Source: Pyrocephalus nanus
Lineage: Eukaryota > Chordata > Aves > Passeriformes > Tyrannidae
Length of the DNA stretch: 64,000 bases
Assembly (NCBI GenBank): GCA_038380795.1
Contig: CM076280.1
Span: 4,575,501 to 4,639,500 of the forward strand
Direction of reading: 5' to 3'
Shown: in pieces, positions 12,301 to 24,300 of the stretch
How the letters are laid out: every line of letters starts with the position of its first letter
How positions within the stretch are numbered: the stretch's first letter is position 1
Position numbers and translations under genes: made by a program
The notes under the pieces: model-generated
What the model saw: the letters and a program-made list of their open reading frames with translations, nothing else
Database searches by the model: none
Told to the model about the DNA's origin: nothing

Positions 12301-15300
12301 GAGGAGAATACAGACCTGCTGTAAGGATAAATCTGTTGGGAAACCCCCTCAGAAGGCTACACATGTGTGAGTTGAATGTGTGGTGGCTTAGAACAAAACC
12401 AAATTGCATTTCAGATCTCCAGTCCAGCCTGTCCCAGAGTGTCAAAAAGTGAGCTTTTCCCATACACAGGAGATAACAATGTGGCTCTTCTCATAACAAG
12501 GGAGCTTTTATGCTCACCTGTCATATCTGTGTGTCAGAGCGAGAGGAAACAAATAATTAAGGCACCATGTTAAGATGAGTTCTTGGAAAAGTGCTTGACC
12601 CCGGGGTTAGGAAAAGAAAGTTTGGCTTCTGTAAGCTTCTTGAAAGAGGAAGTCCTGGATTGTTTTTATGTGAGGAAGGAAGAGCTCCACTTAATTGTTA
12701 TAATTTTCTATAAACATGTTAAAATACAAATGTTTCTAGGATTGTGTCACTAAGGCCCCAATTTAGCAAAGCCCTCAGCTATTTGCTTACATCCCCCTGT
12801 AGTCAAATCTATCAGTGGGACTTAACTGTGCTTTTGAAGTTAAGCACATATTTAAGTGCCTTGCTGAACTGGGGCCAATATTGGCACAAAGAAATACAGA
12901 TTTAGAGCCTAATGACTGAGCTCGTTTAGCTTAGGGATGGGCAGAATGGATTTGAATAAAGAACTGGCTCAGAACTTCAGCCTACATGTGAAGCTAACTC
13001 AGTTCAGGGCTTTTTACTTCATTGAAACAGTCTGCCTTGATCTGTTTGTAACATGCAATGGAATGTGTGCAAGAAATCCACTGCTCCTTGCACCCGCCTC
13101 GGTGTGAAGATGTTGTTTTGGGAAATCGTACACTGCCAGGAGAAGGAAAGGAACAAGTGAATCCTGAAGTGGACCTGGTGAAATAAACACTTGTCAGGGA
13201 ATATCCCAGACACCAACACTTGTTCAAGTAAATTGTTAGAGTGATCCTTGGGTCCCTTGTGTAGCTTTGGTCCAGGAATTTGGGGGAGTTGGGATGGACC
13301 AGGGATGACCTGAAACAGTCAGTTTTGATGAAGTCATACAATATTGATTGTGAGAAAACAGGATAAACTGTCCTATGCCAGGAGTCAACATGAGTTAAAG
13401 CCTAAGTGATTTCCTTCTCAGATACTCTTATATTGTTTCTTTCCCGAGGAATGCACAGTTTCTGGAACATGTGATGATTGACCACTGTTAAATGGCAGTA
13501 CCGATTCAAGAGCTTCTGTAATCCACAAATGGATGTGATGGGTTCTTTGTCTAAACTTCCTACTTGGAGATATTCATTTCTCCTTCCTAATTCTGCATTT
13601 GCAGAACTTAATTCAGGATCGTGACTTCAAAATTCATTGGGATTTATGGCTGACAGTAGCTGATACCAAATTGGAACCAGTAGCTAGAGAACCAGAAATA
13701 TTTAAATTGGAAACATTTGGTGGCAGTGGTTGTTTTTTTGCAAAAAGTGAATGGTTGTATTGTTTGTCACTGAAGTCATTCATATAGAGTTACAGACAGA
13801 GAGAGCTGCCCAGATGATCTGCTAACCGAGGCATAATCTGGAGCCTGGAGGGGGTGGCTAAAAATGTTCCCTGGCCATTTCAGGAGACCACAAGGGGACT
13901 TGTAAACAGAAAGAAGAACATCACAATAAGTGTTTCTTAATGCCTTTGTCTCTGGTGTTTCAGTTCTGTAGGACTTTTAAGCCCAGGCTTGCTCATCTGG
14001 TGTCCTGATCTGAACTCAAGAAACCAGATTCTTTTTCTCCTTTACATTGATGGAAATGAAAAGCGATGCCACTGACTGCGGTGACGTTGCTCCAGATTTC
14101 CCTCTCCGTGCAAATTGCAAAGGTCTCCTTAGGCTCATCCCTCCCTCTGAAGCCATTCAAGGCCAAACTCAGTGCTACATTAATTCACATAAGTATTAGA
14201 TTAAATAAGTCTGCTATTATTTTATTTTTCCAACTTTAGTGGAAGAGGGTTTTCAGATTTTGAGGGAGTTTTGCAATGGGCAGTCAAGGTTTGCAATATG
14301 TACTTCTGAGAAGAGTGGCTTGGCAGTAGTGCTTGCTTTTTTCCTCAATGAGTCAACTTACTTGTTGCTGAAGCCCTGGCAGCCTCACCAACCAAAAAAT
14401 GGAGGAGAGCAAAGTGAGATTTCGCCTTTATGGGTCAGTGGGACTGGGACATGATGGGAGGGTTCAACAACACATCATTCATCGTCTTATGCTCTCACTC
14501 AAAATCCAACTTCAGATATTCTTTTTGATGTCAACTGAGGACTTAGCTGGCAGTGCCATGAGGTTGTTAAGATTTGTAATTCAGATTAGTAGGGCTCGGG
14601 GAGCTGCTACCGAAACAGAGTAAAGTCTGTAGTTCACACTCCTGTGTTGGGCATTTGCAAGGCAATTAATTGCACGTGGCTGTTCCCCTCACCTCATTTC
14701 CCTTCAGTGAGGCCCATCTGGGCATGAGGATATACTGCCCACTTGCTTTTATGGCATTTCATCCACAGTCTTGTTGATCAGTTTGAAGTGAAATCCATGG
14801 CAGCATGTCAGGCTGTGAGCTGCAGTGACTGGAGAACATGTGAAACCCTTGGTCTGGTGGGTGGGGATCCTCCTTGAAGGCAGGATCACTCTGGGTAGGT
14901 CAGCTCTGGGAGAGGAGGATTCATTCTGCAGAAGAGATGAGCGTCAGGGTTGTGGTGCTGATGGACAGGGTGCTGTTTGCTGCACACAAAGGTGTGGAGT
15001 TGGCCAACACAGAGGTGGAATTCTTCTCCCTCAGTCCTGTCAGTGGCCATACTTTAGTGCACCATGAGGAAATAAGATCTTTTTGAATGTAGAAATGGTT
15101 TATGGCTCATCACACACCAGGGAAGGGCCATCACTGAACAAGCAGCCTTAAATTACCAGCAGTGGGCACTTCCCATATAGCACTAGTCTGGAACAGAGAA
15201 ATGAGATGTGGAGGTACATAATACTGTCATTTAATCTGATCTAGAGCTCAGTAGAGACATGTGCAGATGTGCTTCTCTATCAGTAACATGGGGATAACAA

Positions 15301-18300
15301 TACAAGCCCAGGTGTCTCGCAGGGGTGTAATGAAAATTAATTAGATAATGTCTGCACAGTGTTTTGAACACAGCAAAACACCATGTACGTGCTAAGTCAG
15401 GGCTTACTAAGCTGGAAAGGGTTTTGGTGGTTGTTAACCCTTTTTTCTAGGACACAGGAATAGCTTGCTTGTAAAGCATTTCAAAATATGTGTATTGATG
15501 CTTTGCTTTCCCTTCTTTGTGTAATTTTCTGTGTTTCAGGTTCTTCCCTACCCACATGGATGGTTAAAAAAGTCAGTGTTTCCCCTCTTCAGAACTAGTT
15601 TAACTCTATTTAAATTAAATTCATTTTAATTTTCAGCCAAAACATACCACCTTATAGGAGTCCTTAACCCCAGAAATTTTGTGTGTAATTCAGAAAAAGC
15701 CTTTGCACATAAAATCATGGAATGGTTTGTGTTGGAAGGGTCCTTTAAAGTCCATCTAGTACAACCCCTCTGCAGTGAGCAGGGACATCTTCAACTAGGT
15801 CTGGTTGCTCAGAGCCCTGTCCAACCTGGCCTGGAATGTTTCTAGGGATGGAGCATCCACAGTTTCTTTGGATAACCTGTGTCAGTGTTTTACTAGTCTC
15901 ATTGTAAAAGAATTTCTTCCTTCTATCTAGTCTAAATCTCCCCTTATGCTCTCAGACCCTCAGCATTTTCACTGCTGTTTAGTTGAGGGACTGCCCCATA
16001 CTCATATTTGAACAAGTGCTATGATGTTTGACTCAGGTCATCAGAGATGGTGAAAGATTTTGTGTCAACCAGACATATATGTGTACATAAAAATAAAACA
16101 AGAATCCCTTTTAACAAGTCGTGCTAAATGTTATAATAATTTTCTGGAGTGAGAAGAGACAGTTTCCATCCAGGGAAACATTTTATGGATGGCAGGACAG
16201 CAACTGGAGATATCTGAAATGACAGCATGCTGCTGAGTTTGATAAGAGCTTATCAACACAGCTACACAGCTGATGTTTGGTGTTCCTCGTGAAGTGGAAT
16301 AAAATGAATGTGATGATTTCAATCGAGTTTCTCGAAGATAAGAGTGTCTGTCGCAGAAACCCCTCCTCACACATACACACAGGCACTTATCACCACCAAT
16401 ATCAGGCACTCCTGAGTTCAGGAGATTTGAAATTGGATGGGGCATAAGGACTGCTCTTGGAGGGAGAGTGCTTTCATGGGATGGATGAATGGATGGGTGG
16501 TTGGGTGATGGGACAGGAGTAGGAAGGTCGTAGTGCAGATGAATATTGCAGAACACAAAGCAATTCTGCAGAATTGGCAAGCTCTTCCCTTTTGCCACAA
16601 GACCTGTAATTTGCCTTCACTGTCCTCGCTGTTGCCACTGCCCCTTCCTTCTGAAGGCGTAACAAGAGGGTGTGGAGCCTTTGCCGGGCTGGGTTCGGCG
16701 CATTCTCCGAGCGGCGAATCTGTCAGTCAGACACACTTGCTCCTGTGGGATGAATTAAATGAATCCACTAAAACTACCACTTCTTGTCCCCCTCCTAGCT
16801 GTGTCCACTACTCCTGTGAAGCCACGGACTGCCAGAAGCTGGAGATTGAGAACGCAGTGCTGAACTGCACCGGCGGCTGGTACAACGGGGCCCAGTGCAA
16901 CGTGAGCTGCAGGACGGGCCACATCCTGCACGTCCAGAGGGATGATGATCTCATCAAGAGCCAGGTTTGTTCCCCTGGGGCTTTTTATGACAAGGGATGA
17001 GCTAACAGATTTGGAGAAATTGAGAAATAACCCAGGCTAAGCACCAAAGTCTCAGCTCAGCCTCGGGATAAGGTCATATCCAAATACTCCTCATCAGAAT
17101 AGGAGCCCTCTGACTCTGTAGGAAGAGATACTGGCAATGAACAAAGCTCAGATGTTCCCCAACTTTAGAAATTTTCAACCCACAAAGTTTAAATGAGTGT
17201 TCAGTCCTTCTTTGATCTCACTGGCTCTACTCAGCCAAACACTGTTTCTTGGGCCTGGTGTTTTGGGAGTGGGGTGTTTGTGTTTTCGCACAACCAATTT
17301 CTGGGCAAAATACCTCCTTTTTTAGTCCTAGGATTGAGGCTAACAATGTCTTAACTCCTTTGCAGTGTTTCAGTCCCTCTGCTTCCAACCACACCCTGAC
17401 ATGTACGGGACAGAGGGGATGGAAAAAAGCACCCAAACCTTTTTGCTTCCAAACAAATCACCAAAAACCTCCCCCAGTGGGGCAGGCAGTGCTCCCCATC
17501 CTCTTTATTAATGCATGGATTAGAGAGGAGGTCCTACAAAAGCAGCATGCCTTCATTCAGTGAGGGTGGTATTGAGGAATACTATAAAAGTCTTTAGACA
17601 TTAAAAAAATGAAGGTACTTCGGGCTGGGGAAAGTGGATGAGGTGCAACATGGCCCAGCCTTGGCATGTCCCTGGGAGCAGGGTGCCCAGGAATAGGTGG
17701 GTGCAGACACCCCAGTTTGTGCTCTCACCTCTAATGCTGCTCCAGATCCCGTGAGTGTGATGTGGGGGTGGTTTCCCCCATCAGCACCTTCTCACAAGTT
17801 GTGGGGGCAGCATACACATCTGGGGCAGCACACACATCTGGGGCCGGGGGGGCCGGGGCAGCCGCACTCAGCAGCCTGTCTGTATTTGTGAAATACTGTG
17901 TTCTTCATAAGCTCGCAGAGGGGGGAGACAGAGTGGAGGGGAATGAGTCAGCCCTTTCAACTCAATTACAAAACAAATACAGGACCCCGCGAGCTGGGCC
18001 TCTTCCATCCTAATTGGCATCAGCACCAGAACCCCAGCTCCAGCTGAGCGTTTTTACAGAGCAGAAAACCAGCTCTCAGACGAGCCTGAACGGAAGGGAT
18101 CTGTACATGGGGTACACGGGGCACACCGGGGTCCCAAACCAAATAAAACAGCGTAAACATGCTTCCCCAGCACCGTGTTATTTCAGTGCAGGAATCACCT
18201 TCTGGGGAGGCTCGGCCAACTGTGGATGGTTTTGCCCTGAGAAGTTTGGTTTCAGAGCCTTGATCAGACTCATATGACAAGAGGGGAGGATTTTAGCACC

Positions 18301-21300
18301 CCTAGCTAACATGATTCACTGCCTATTACAACACACTTCCTCTCACCCTGGTCTGCTATTGCACTTCCTTGTCTTTTTTCCACCAGTAAAACCCCCTGAG
18401 GCCAATGGCTTTGTTTTGCTCAGTGCTGTGCATTCACTGTTCAAATGAGGGAAGGAGTGGAGCATCCTAAAGATACTCATGGTCAGCTAAGCACACGAAA
18501 CACGTGCTTTAGAGGTTTATCTGTGCTCTTCAGAGATCTGTTGAAAAGGAACAGTTTCTTTCACTGTCATCTTGTTTTATTTCTTTGTGTCAGGTGCTTC
18601 CAGGCAGAACTTGTGGAATGTGCAGGCAAGATATGAATTATCTGAGAAAGTCCAGAATCCGTGGTTTGGATTTCTCATATCAAATTGCATTTTGCCCCTT
18701 CCACAATCGCTTCCCAGCTTCAGCTCCTCTCCCAGTCACTGGTGTTTTGGGGTGAGAAAGGGCTTGTGGCTTGTTGTCCATGGTCAGAGGGACTTGGTGC
18801 CACGATTGAGGAACCCTGCACAAAGCTGTTGGTTGCTTCACTGTTATCATCTAGTTGGATATTTTGCCTGTTTGACTGATTTGAGGATCTAGAGATACTT
18901 TTTTCTCGCTTAACCATCAGTGTGTGGAGGCTGCATGAGGAAGAGGAGGAAGGAAAGTAGCTTTACACACGTTGGTGTATCACACTCTTGGGTAGGAAGA
19001 AGGCTGAGGTGAGGTGCAATGTCTCAAAGAGCAGACTGAACACCAGTGGCCCATGACCACTGCATGCTGATGAAGATGATTCACAGACCAGTGAAAACAC
19101 CTTGGTTTAGCATCTGAACCACATTTGTCTTCCGTATTTCAATGAAAGAGAGAAAAAAGAAAAGGGTGAAGAGAAAATTAAAAGCAAAATTTTCAAAAGC
19201 ACCTCAGAGATGTAGGGGCACAAGTCACATTTCAAATCAATCTTTTACATCTAAGGGGTCTTTGAAAATCTTCTTAAAAGTTTCTGCACTTTCTGGCCTC
19301 TGTGTCTACTGAAGCCAACATTTTAATCAGTCTCAGGGCAAAACATTCATTCATTCCCCTTGTGAGAAACTCCCATTCCCAAATTCTGTTAAACTCCATA
19401 AAATCACCAAACCCTAAAACCCGTCAGCACTCTGTGCAGCACAAACTGTTTGCTGCTTGAAAATAAAAAGAAAGCTGAGCTGTTTACAGACTCTTGAGCT
19501 CTCTCTCATCCTCATTTAGGGGCTTCAGCAACAACAACAAAAGGCTTTGTATAGTGACAGAGCAAAATCCTCCATGTATCTTCTCACAAAGAAGATCTTG
19601 GGATGTTTTCATTCCCCCTCCCCAATTTCTCTCCCCCCCCCCCCGACAACTCCATCGCTCTTTCTTCTCTTCTCTCTCTTTCTCCCCTTTGTTTTTCACT
19701 GCTTTCCTCCCCCTTGTCCTTCACTGAAAGACCCACTCATTCAGTTGCTTGTTGTCATCTCTCCTTGAAGCCACCACCACTGCTGCTCTGGTCAAGAGGT
19801 GTTATTTAAAACCCAGCAGCTCCCTAATGTTGTGCAAAGGCATCATCAATCATGCCAGGAAAAGAAAGCACGGCTCATGTGGGTTCAATTAGAGGCACAG
19901 TAGTGGGCAGAAGTGGAAGAATACTTAGAGGGGAGGGCACAGCTGTTCATTTTTAAGGAGAGGAAACTTCACACGTGAAGCATCGCTTGAAGAAGGAGCC
20001 GGCTGGAATCTTGGGCAGCAGGAAGGAGCCATGAATTCTCCCAGGCAGTTGAAAGTCCCAAGGAACAAATCTTTCTGGCACCAGATTTGTTTAAGTTTGC
20101 ATCCTCTTCGCTGTATTACACACTGTATCTTTGGAGGCCCTATTCCTACCCCCCTTCCCTTCTTTTCGCCTTGCCCACCCTCTCTCCTTGCGTAAGCCTC
20201 TTTTGGAAGGCAGGACATGAAGGGAAGCAGTTGCTGTGATGCCAGTCAAAGCAGCACAAAGTGCCCAAAGTGACAGCTAATAAACCAGACGAGAAAGCCA
20301 AGTGCTTTGTATGGACTGCTGTGAGCTGGGTGACCTTGTCAGATCAGACAGGCGAAACAGGCACGTGCCTGCTCAGCTCGGGGTGGGAGATCCGCAAAGG
20401 CAGATGCAGATGCTGCCACTAGGACCCAGTGCTGGATCCAAAGGCAGCACTGCTCAGGCTGAGTCCACTGGAAACATCCCTGATGTTTCAGGGCATGGAG
20501 CTGGGGAGGGGTGAGCTCCTGCTCAGCCTCCGAGAGTCCTGCCCTGAGCCCTGCAGTGATCCCACCCTCAGGTGCGACACCACAAGAGGGGGAAGCTGAG
20601 AGCTGGTGGGTGCCACCTGCAAGAATTTCTGTGGCAGGTTTGTCCTCTGTGCTTCCAGTCAAAGCCACCAGTCTTTCTCTCCATTGCAGGGAACACTGTT
20701 ATGTTCTGCTGCTGAATTCCATGTGCTCCTATTGCTTGAAGTGATGACATGATAGACATGGTCTAAAATGTGCCATTATTATGTCTGACCTTGAAAACCT
20801 CAGCTTCCATCATACAAAGTGTGGAACAAATTACTGGGGAAAAAGCTGAGAAGCCAGGGTCTTACCCACATGGGCAGAGCTTCTCTGCATGGGAATGGTC
20901 TTCCCAGTGTGCCAGGAGCAGGAAAAGCCATGTGGGTCTGGAAGGACTCTCACAGATTAGGTTAGTGCTTTTGTGGGGGAAATACTACCAGGAGAAAGCC
21001 AGAGATGAAAACATGGTGACACTATTATCTTTTTCACATCAAGGTCTAGAACATGAGACGAAGTAAAGGAAAATGGCAATAGGGCTATAGTGAGGGATCC
21101 CTTCCAAGGAGAGGGGATCCCAGGCACATCACACTCCCAGCAGGCTCTAATGTCCTGCAGCTTTCTGCTAACAGGCCACGGCTTCAGCTGAAATACTCTT
21201 ACAAGTGTTAGCTCAGGCAAAACATTCCTTTCTGTAAGATGTGACTGTTGTGCACAGATATTGCCTCTCTTTAAATATTTGTGTTACATTCCTGTTTCTG

Positions 21301-24300
21301 AGTTTGCAGTGTTTATTTGGTGTTATGTAGAGGTACATTTGATGTGCAACCCTCTCATTAGAGAAACTCCTTTGTGCAGCCGGTATCAGGTCGTAGGAAC
21401 AACCATTTGCACCGACACTAATACTTTAATTCTTGGAGTTGAACCTCTTATCATAGAGCTTCCCTGTGTTCAGCATGGATCCAGCATCCAGCAAGATACT
21501 GTGCAAGGCCTATGTCTTTTCCATAACATTTGGATAGCCTCTGACATCATTAGCTTGAGTTTATTGACATCAATAGCTTGGGTTTATGTTTTAAGTTCCA
21601 GCAGCCACAGTGCTGCTGTGTTATTTGGGAAAGGAGGCTTTGCTAAACGCTGGAGCAGCTCATCCTGGAGAGGAAATGCGTCTGTATGGTTTTCAAGGCA
21701 TGGGGAATACGCTGTATCATCCCTCCTCCTGTGGCCACCACACTGTGACTTCTTGGAAGCACAGGGGGCTTCAAGGAATCAACTGCCTACATTTTATAGA
21801 TCCTTTTTAAATGCTATCAAACATTCTGATAAGTAGCAAAGGCACAATTAACAGCCACTTGGGAGTGAGAACGCAGAGAGTCACTTCACCTGAGCGCTCT
21901 GAGAATCCCGGAATGTGCTACTCTAAACTTGTAGAAAAGACATTTTTTTCCATCAGCAGTGTTCCCTGTTTAAATAAACTCCACGGTCTAGAAAAGGGGT
22001 TTTGTGCCCACTTGGGAAGTGTCCAGTTTCTCAGCTCTGGGACTGCTTTTTCCATTCTGTATGCAACCATATATCAAAGGGAGACAGGTCTGAACTTCTG
22101 TTGAAACCATTAGGGTGTTTTTGCAAAAAGGGAATCCAGGTCCCTTTGATGTGTGCTAGAAACATTCCCCTTCCTTTTATAAACCCAGATCAATGGTCGG
22201 CGGTGCAAATCTCCTGTGAGCATACCAGCCCTGAATAAAATATTCCCTGGAGGCAGAGGAGTGCTGCTGTATGGCTCGGTCAGATTCCTCGCCAGCATCT
22301 TCCCCCTCGCGTGTTTGGGTTTCTCACATTTCTAAACTTCTGTCCCTCTCTTTATTCTGGTGTGGAGGGAAGAGTTAGATTCTTCACTTCTAGTTTTTAA
22401 TAATTTTCCCATTTTTAATTAGAAAGTGGATATGTTGTTTACTCAGTTCTCTTTGCCAATATCTGTTTGTCCTTCAGTCATCCAGTAAATTTATCCTCTT
22501 AGCTTTGGATGGGTGGCTCCTTTAGCTGCCCCCTTTTCTTCCTTTGCCCCTAGCACTTCAGCATTTCAGTCTGCTGTGCTGTTTGGATTATTCCTCAGAT
22601 CCACAGAAGTGTAGCTGTGACAGTAGAGTGACTTTGGGGAAGTCAGAGAGCAGGCACTGACTCTCAATTGCCAGGTGCCAGTTATGGGCAGGATGCTCCT
22701 GAGTCTGTTGATGGCAAACTCCTCCTGGAAAAGGTCTGTCTCTCAGGATTGCATGTCCATGGGCCCTGATTTCATGTGGAGCCTTGGGGCACCCTGACAG
22801 AGAAGCCATAAGAGCAGCTGTCAAGTATCTGCACACAAGGCTGACGTGGCCCAAGGCACTTCCCCTGGCACCCCCAGCCAAGGGTGACTGACGCCTCTCA
22901 GGAGAGCCTCGGGCAGGAGTCCCAAATGGTTTCATGTCAGGTTGGCTTTTACTTCAAACCCAAGAGTGAGTTTGACTCAGAAGCACGTGGGGATCCCTTT
23001 GGAGTGGCTGTGTCACCGCAGGGGTGACAGGGATGGGGGACAGCTGTCAGCTCCAACAGCTCAGGCTTGTGTGCTCCTTCCCAAACATAGGACAGGACAG
23101 CATGTGCCCTGCTTGTCTCAGGAGGCCTTGCAGACAAGATTTTGGATGATTTGCGGTGCTCTACTCCTCATATGGAAGCGCTGTGGTGTCTCACTGCAGA
23201 GGTGACAGAAATACATCCTGGTTGTCTGACACTGTTTCTCGTGGCACTTTGGTGGGTTTAGGAGCTGCTGCCCTGTCCAAAAGATGATGGTAGAGGCCAA
23301 GCATGGTTTTGCCTAGCTTGTGAGCCAAAGTAATGGCTGTTGCTAGGATTGGAATGGTTTTTATCTCCCTTGCTGGCTGTGGTGGCTGTAGGCATGTATG
23401 TTTTTCCAGACGGAGTCCAGCATCACCATGACTTGCGTGGATGGGAAGTGGAACAAGCAGGTGACCTGTGAGCCTGTGGACTGCGGTGTCCCAGACCAGT
23501 ACCACGTCTACCCAGCCACCTTCAACTGCAGCGAGGGGACCACCTTTGGCAAGAAATGCTCCTTCACTTGCCGACCTCCTGCTCTTCTGAAAGGTATTGG
23601 AGGGTGTCTGTGCAGTGACCTGGGGAGAACTGCACAGCTAACACAGACTTCTCTGAGTAATATATGGTACTGTTGCTGTTGTTTTAGAATTATTCATGAT
23701 ATTTTAAGTATGCAGAATTATGAGACTCTGTGGAAGGTTTATTTATATTAGAAGTTAAGTTCCTTTGCATCTCTCTATTACCTTCCTTTGACCTTTCCTT
23801 GATCGCGGCTGGCCGGGCAGTAATGACAGTGAATATTGCTTCCATACAACCAAAACATGGAAAAGTCATGGGGATAAATCTGATTGAACTCTCTCATCTT
23901 CTTTCCCATGCCTTCTCTGTTTTGTATGTCTGTCTCTCTTCTATGACTCCTCCACGTATTTGGAAAGGCAGAAGACCGAAAAGCCCCATGTCCCAGTGGC
24001 GCAGATCCCCATCACTGCTTTTCCTAATCCACCATCACCTCTCTCCTTTTCCACACTTATCTTGCTCTACCTCTGACCCTTTTATCCTCTTCTTGTTTGC
24101 GGGTCTTTACTTTCCTCTTCTTTCTCTCCTTTTTTTTTTTTTTTTTTCCTAGAAATAACACACTCTGCTGCCTTCTTTCATTTTCTCCTTCATCTTCTTC
24201 CCTGCTGCTTTTCTGCTAACATTCCCATCCTCTTCTCAGCACCATCAACTCTTCTGCTCAGTGGCACATCACCCTTTCTGGTCTGATCTTCAGGAAACAA

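Larger units (their letters stand above)
7724..16798 (+). other. PAPPA: PAPPA intron c (9.1 kb)
   Basis: GT-AG intron. The first 500 bp after exon c (to about 8230) are GC- and CpG-richer than the rest. Identifiable contents are a palindromic DNA-transposon relic (12754-12876), a MIR-like SINE (15270-15390), a CR1 fragment (15713-15955) and a candidate conserved block (11455-11610). The remainder shows nothing I can name. Confidence 0.92.
16965..23409 (+). other. PAPPA: PAPPA intron d (6.4 kb)
   Basis: GT-AG intron. It contains a duplicated 18-mer (17804-17839) followed by G-rich sequence, and a pyrimidine-rich tract with a 12-C run (19598-19735). The rest is unique-looking sequence with no coding signal I can support. 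Confidence 0.92.

Noticed and set aside
21261..21836. Forward open frame of 191 codons in intron d
   Set aside because: No domain, signal or splice evidence that I can recognise, and no link to a known family.
23594..23751. Extension of exon e into the following intron
   Set aside because: The frame stays open for a while, but a good GT donor at 23594 and the phase match with exon f fix the exon end.
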